DNA of 35,009 nucleotides from Bacteroidales bacterium (GTDB lineage Bacteria; Bacteroidota; Bacteroidia; Bacteroidales; UBA932). The translations under genes and the position numbers were made by a program. The stretch lies in NCBI GenBank assembly GCA_016286385.1, contig JAEESO010000023.1, positions 1 to 35,009 on the forward strand, written 5' to 3'. This document shows positions 32,825 through 35,009 of this stretch, in pieces (positions within the stretch are counted from its first letter, which is position 1; every line of letters begins with the position of its first letter). A model generated the notes under the pieces. That model saw only the letters and a program-made list of their open reading frames with translations. It was not told the DNA's origin and did no database searches.

Positions 32825-32855
32825 CAAATATACCTAAATCCAGGGACTTATCCAA
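32825..32855 (-). promoter_or_regulatory. Promoter of minus-strand operon (TTGG-N19-TATATTTG)
   Basis: On the minus strand the -7 element TATATTTG occupies 32832-32825 and TTGG (close to the -33 TTTG) occupies 32855-32852, with 19 nt between. The start codon at 32797 lies 27 nt downstream. Confidence 0.75.
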
Positions 32856-32921
32856 TTTGGGGCCGATAATCTTCAAGCACCCTGAAGGTCCCTCATGGAC
32901 AGCGGGGCAAAAACGTCCAAC

Positions 32922-33009
32922 TGCGGGTAACGGGAATAATTTAGTCCCGTTACCTGCAAGAATGGCTGATTTTGCGGGTGACGGGTCTTTTTTTGTCCTG
33001 TTACCCGCA
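32922..33009 (+). repeat. Two tandem homologous hairpins (GCGGGTAACGGG family)
   Basis: Hairpin 1: TGCGGGTAACGGGA (32922-32935) with TCCCGTTACCTGCA (32945-32958). Hairpin 2: TGCGGGTGACGGG (32973-32985) with CCTGTTACCCGCA (32997-33009). The hairpins are 51 bp apart, and the differences between arms preserve pairing through G·U wobbles. They form four alternating copies of one half-site in the divergent intergenic region. Confidence 0.85.
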
Positions 33010-33036
33010 CTTCGTACAAACATCCGGAGTTTTTTG

Positions 33037-33044
33037 TATCTTTG
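33037..33044 (+). promoter_or_regulatory. Bacteroidetes -7 element (TATCTTTG) of psuK-psuG
   Basis: TATCTTTG matches TAnnTTTG, 31 nt before the psuK ATG. No TTTG is seen at standard distance upstream. Confidence 0.65.
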
Positions 33045-33067
33045 TTAGCCGCCAAAAAGCGGCTAAC
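33044..33067 (+). promoter_or_regulatory. Leader hairpin ahead of psuK
   Basis: GTTAGCCGC (33044-33052), loop CAAAAA, GCGGCTAAC (33059-33067): a perfect 9-bp stem that would lie at the very 5' end of the psuK mRNA, eight bases before the ATG. It could stabilise the transcript, control translation, or act as a DNA palindrome for a regulator. Confidence 0.7.
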
Positions 33068-33075
33068 TACTTTTT

Positions 33076-33933
33076 ATGCGTATCTGTGTTATCGGCGGCG
33101 CCAATGTGGACATCACCGCTACATCGGCCCAGGCATTCCGTTTTGGCGATTCAAATCCCGGAAGCGTGCACGTCTCCTGGGGCGGGGTAGGGCGCAATAT
33201 CGCGCACAACCTGGTCCTGCTGGGGGATGACGTTGAACTCCTTACCATCTTCGGCGGCGGTCTCTTCGGGCCCGTCATAGAGGCGTCCTGCCGGGACCTT
33301 GGAATGCACACGGACCACTGCAGCACGGCCCGGGAAGGGACCAACTCCTTCTTCGTCTCCATCAACAACGCCAACGGAGAACTTGTCGGCGGTGTGGCCG
33401 ATATGAACGCCACGGAAGGGATGACCCGCGAATGGCTCCGGGAGCGCCTGGAGGTGATTAATAAGGCCGATGCAGTGGTGGCCGATGCAAACCTGTCACC
33501 ATCGGCCCTTGGCTGGCTCATAGACAACTGCGACAAGCCCCTTTTCATTGATGCGGTGTCCGTGGCCAAGGCCCCCCGCATAGCCGATGCCGTGGAACTT
33601 TCCCGCAAGAAATCCTTCTACGCTCTCAAGAGTAACGCCCTTGAGAGCCAGGTGCTTGGCTCCCTTCCCGGGGCATCCATTCAGCGCCGATATGTGAGTG
33701 CCGGCGCAGAGGGCCTGAGGGTTGAGGAGAACGGGCGGCTGTATGAGTTCCCGGCGCTTCCCTGCATCGTGAGGAATGTCACCGGAGGCGGGGACGCTCT
33801 CCTTGCCGGGATAGTGCACGCCGGCCCCGGGGCGTCCGTGGAGGAATCGGCCAGGTGGGGCCTTGAATGCGCCCGCTGCGCTGTTGAGAGCCCGGATGCA
33901 GTGAGTAATGAAATTAAGAATATGAAAAAATGA
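33076..33933 (+). CDS. psuK: Pseudouridine kinase (PfkB family)
   Basis: 285 residues. The PfkB opening is CVIGGANVDITA, then SWGGVGRNIAHNLVLLG near residues 34-50, and the catalytic NVTGGGDALLAG with base Asp240. The variant N-V-D-I-T and R-N-I-A-H-N-L, together with the following gene, identify the pseudouridine-kinase branch. It phosphorylates pseudouridine to pseudouridine 5'-phosphate. An ATGA overlap couples it to psuG. No transporter or nucleosidase is visible in the window. Confidence 0.93.
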   Translation: MRICVIGGANVDITATSAQAFRFGDSNPGSVHVSWGGVGRNIAHNLVLLGDDVELLTIFGGGLFGPVIEASCRDLGMHTDHCSTAREGTNSFFVSINNANGELVGGVADMNATEGMTREWLRERLEVINKADAVVADANLSPSALGWLIDNCDKPLFIDAVSVAKAPRIADAVELSRKKSFYALKSNALESQVLGSLPGASIQRRYVSAGAEGLRVEENGRLYEFPALPCIVRNVTGGGDALLAGIVHAGPGASVEESARWGLECARCAVESPDAVSNEIKNMKK

Positions 33934-34835
33934 ACAAGTACCTGGACCTGTCCCCGGAAGTAGCCGAGGCCCTTGCCGCTGGGAAGCCCGTAGTGGCGCT
34001 GGAATCAACCATCATATCCCACGGAATGCCCTATCCCCAGAACGTTGAGACGGCCCTTATGGTGGAGAAGACCATACGTGAAAACGGGGCCGTCCCTGCC
34101 ACAATCGCGGTCATCGGCGGCCGCCTCAAGGCCGGGCTCACCCCCGCTGAAATAGAGTACCTTGGGAAGAAAGGCCGCGCCGTCACCAAGGCATCCAGGC
34201 GTGACCTCCCGGTCCTGGTGGCAAGGGGTGAGGACGGCGCCACCACCGTCACCACCACTATGATAATCGCCCATCTTGCCGGGATAAAGGTCTTCGCCAC
34301 CGGCGGAATCGGCGGCGTACACAGGGGCGCAGAGACCACTATGGACATATCGGCCGATCTTGAAGAACTGGCCATGACCCCCGTTATGGTGATCTGCGCC
34401 GGAGCCAAGAGCATCCTGGACCTTGGCCTCACCCTGGAGTATCTGGAAACAAAGGGCGTCCCAGTCATCGGTTACGGCACAGAGGAACTACCCGCGTTCT
34501 ACACCCGTAAAAGCGGCTTCAAGGTGGACTACCGGATAGATACGCCGGAGGAACTGGCCGCTGCCTTCCGTGCCAAGATGGAGATGGGCCTGAGAGGCGG
34601 TATGCTGGTGACAAACCCTATCCCAGAAGAGTACTCTATGGACCCGGACCGCATCAATGCCGCCATAGATCAGGCCATAGCAGAGTGCAATGAGAAAGGA
34701 ATCAAAGGTAAGGACACAACCCCTTTCCTTCTTGCCCGCATAAAGGACATCACCGGCGGAGACTCCCTGGATTCCAACATCCAGCTGGTCCTCAATAACG
34801 CCCGCCTTGCCGCCCGCACGGCAGCTCTGCTTTAG
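33930..34835 (+). CDS. psuG: Pseudouridine-5'-phosphate glycosidase
   Basis: 301 residues, the standard length. Family features are VALESTIISHGMPYPQN (Glu25), FATGGIGGVHRGAE, TMDISADL (Asp139) and VICAGAKSILD (Lys160, the Schiff-base lysine by analogy with the E. coli enzyme). It cleaves the C-glycosidic bond of pseudouridine 5'-phosphate to uracil and ribose 5-phosphate, so with psuK it recycles pseudouridine from RNA turnover. Confidence 0.97.
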   Translation: MNKYLDLSPEVAEALAAGKPVVALESTIISHGMPYPQNVETALMVEKTIRENGAVPATIAVIGGRLKAGLTPAEIEYLGKKGRAVTKASRRDLPVLVARGEDGATTVTTTMIIAHLAGIKVFATGGIGGVHRGAETTMDISADLEELAMTPVMVICAGAKSILDLGLTLEYLETKGVPVIGYGTEELPAFYTRKSGFKVDYRIDTPEELAAAFRAKMEMGLRGGMLVTNPIPEEYSMDPDRINAAIDQAIAECNEKGIKGKDTTPFLLARIKDITGGDSLDSNIQLVLNNARLAARTAALL

Positions 34836-34844
34836 GGCTGGCGG

Positions 34845-34989
34845 GTACTGACGGAGTACACTTTGGGCATAAAATGCACACGTACAGTACCGGAAGGTAC
34901 TCACCAGGAGCATAATCGGCATTAAACGTACGTGGCCAGTACCAATAGCTGGGGGAAGGCTGTAACGGGGAATTTTTGTATCTTTGTAC
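34845..34989. repeat. Cluster of eight GTAC palindromes
   Basis: GTAC occurs at 34845, 34856, 34882, 34887, 34897, 34928, 34939 and 34986, eight times in 145 bp where about half a copy is expected by chance. They build a hairpin AGTACC-GGAA-GGTACT (34886-34901) and a shorter one GTACT-GACGG-AGTAC (34845-34859). It lies between psuG and the next gene's promoter. No gene is in this stretch. Confidence 0.6.
34979..34986 (+). promoter_or_regulatory. Bacteroidetes -7 element (TATCTTTG) of the terminal gene
   Basis: TATCTTTG matches TAnnTTTG and ends six bases before the ATG at 34993, so the mRNA would be leaderless or nearly so. Confidence 0.65.
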
Positions 34990-34992
34990 CCT

Positions 34993-35009
34993 ATGGCAGA
35001 CAATTACTT
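34993..35009 (+). CDS. Start of a gene cut by the window end
   Basis: ATG GCA GAC AAT TAC TT begins just after a good -7 element and continues past the window (Met-Ala-Asp-Asn-Tyr). Too little is present to identify the product. Confidence 0.5.

Overview
The window reads as Bacteroidales chromosome. The evidence is a SusC/SusD pair, many lipoproteins with Bacteroidetes-type signal peptides, promoters of the Bacteroidetes type (TTTG, about 20 nt, TAnnTTTG), almost no Shine-Dalgarno sequences, and tRNA genes that do not encode CCA. Genus cannot be assigned by eye. A 7-mer, GGCCGAT/ATCGGCC, recurs unusually often across most of the window and may be a genome signature.

Layout. (1) 1-440: the 3' end of a 16S rRNA gene, then tRNA-Ile(GAT) and tRNA-Ala(TGC). 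A terminator-like hairpin follows directly and no 23S gene appears in the remaining 34.5 kb. (2) 645-1667: a LacI-family regulator with a near-leaderless promoter. (3) 1737-27590: one promoter followed by 16 same-strand genes with tiny gaps or start/stop overlaps and an inverted repeat at the end. This looks like a single polysaccharide-utilization-locus (PUL) operon of about 25.8 kb. A central-CpG palindrome (CTTTATCGGT core) lies in both the lacI promoter and the PUL promoter and is a good candidate for the LacI operator. (4) 27541-28056: a gene-free stretch with a three-copy 32-bp-period repeat, a nested hairpin and a 34-bp tandem repeat. (5) 28070-29857: an ABC exporter. (6) 30015-30890, minus: an Abi_2-type (AbiD/F) phage-defence gene, AT-richer than its surroundings. 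(7) 32797-31085, minus: a three-gene operon for a small amphipathic protein, a membrane coiled-coil protein and a secreted 17-residue-repeat protein. (8) 33076-34835: pseudouridine catabolism, psuK-psuG. (9) 34993: the first codons of another gene.

How the PUL may work. SusC/SusD and Fn3/jelly-roll lipoproteins would bind and import a glycan. Lipoproteins carry GH30 and GH2 glycosidases, and a GH31 enzyme is secreted. The unusual part is phosphorus chemistry: two lipoproteins fuse a fimbrillin-like domain to an endonuclease/exonuclease/phosphatase (EEP) domain, and they sit beside a histidine acid phosphatase. An SSS symporter, a zinc alcohol dehydrogenase, a fructokinase-like PfkB kinase and a cytoplasmic FAD oxidoreductase supply uptake and intracellular catabolism. 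My inference is that the substrate is a phosphorylated or phosphodiester-linked glycoconjugate, for example a teichoic-acid-like or polyol-phosphate polymer, a phosphomannan, or a glycosyl-inositol-phosphate lipid. The sequence alone does not decide which. The window's most novel-looking content is this combination, together with the fimbrillin-enzyme fusions.
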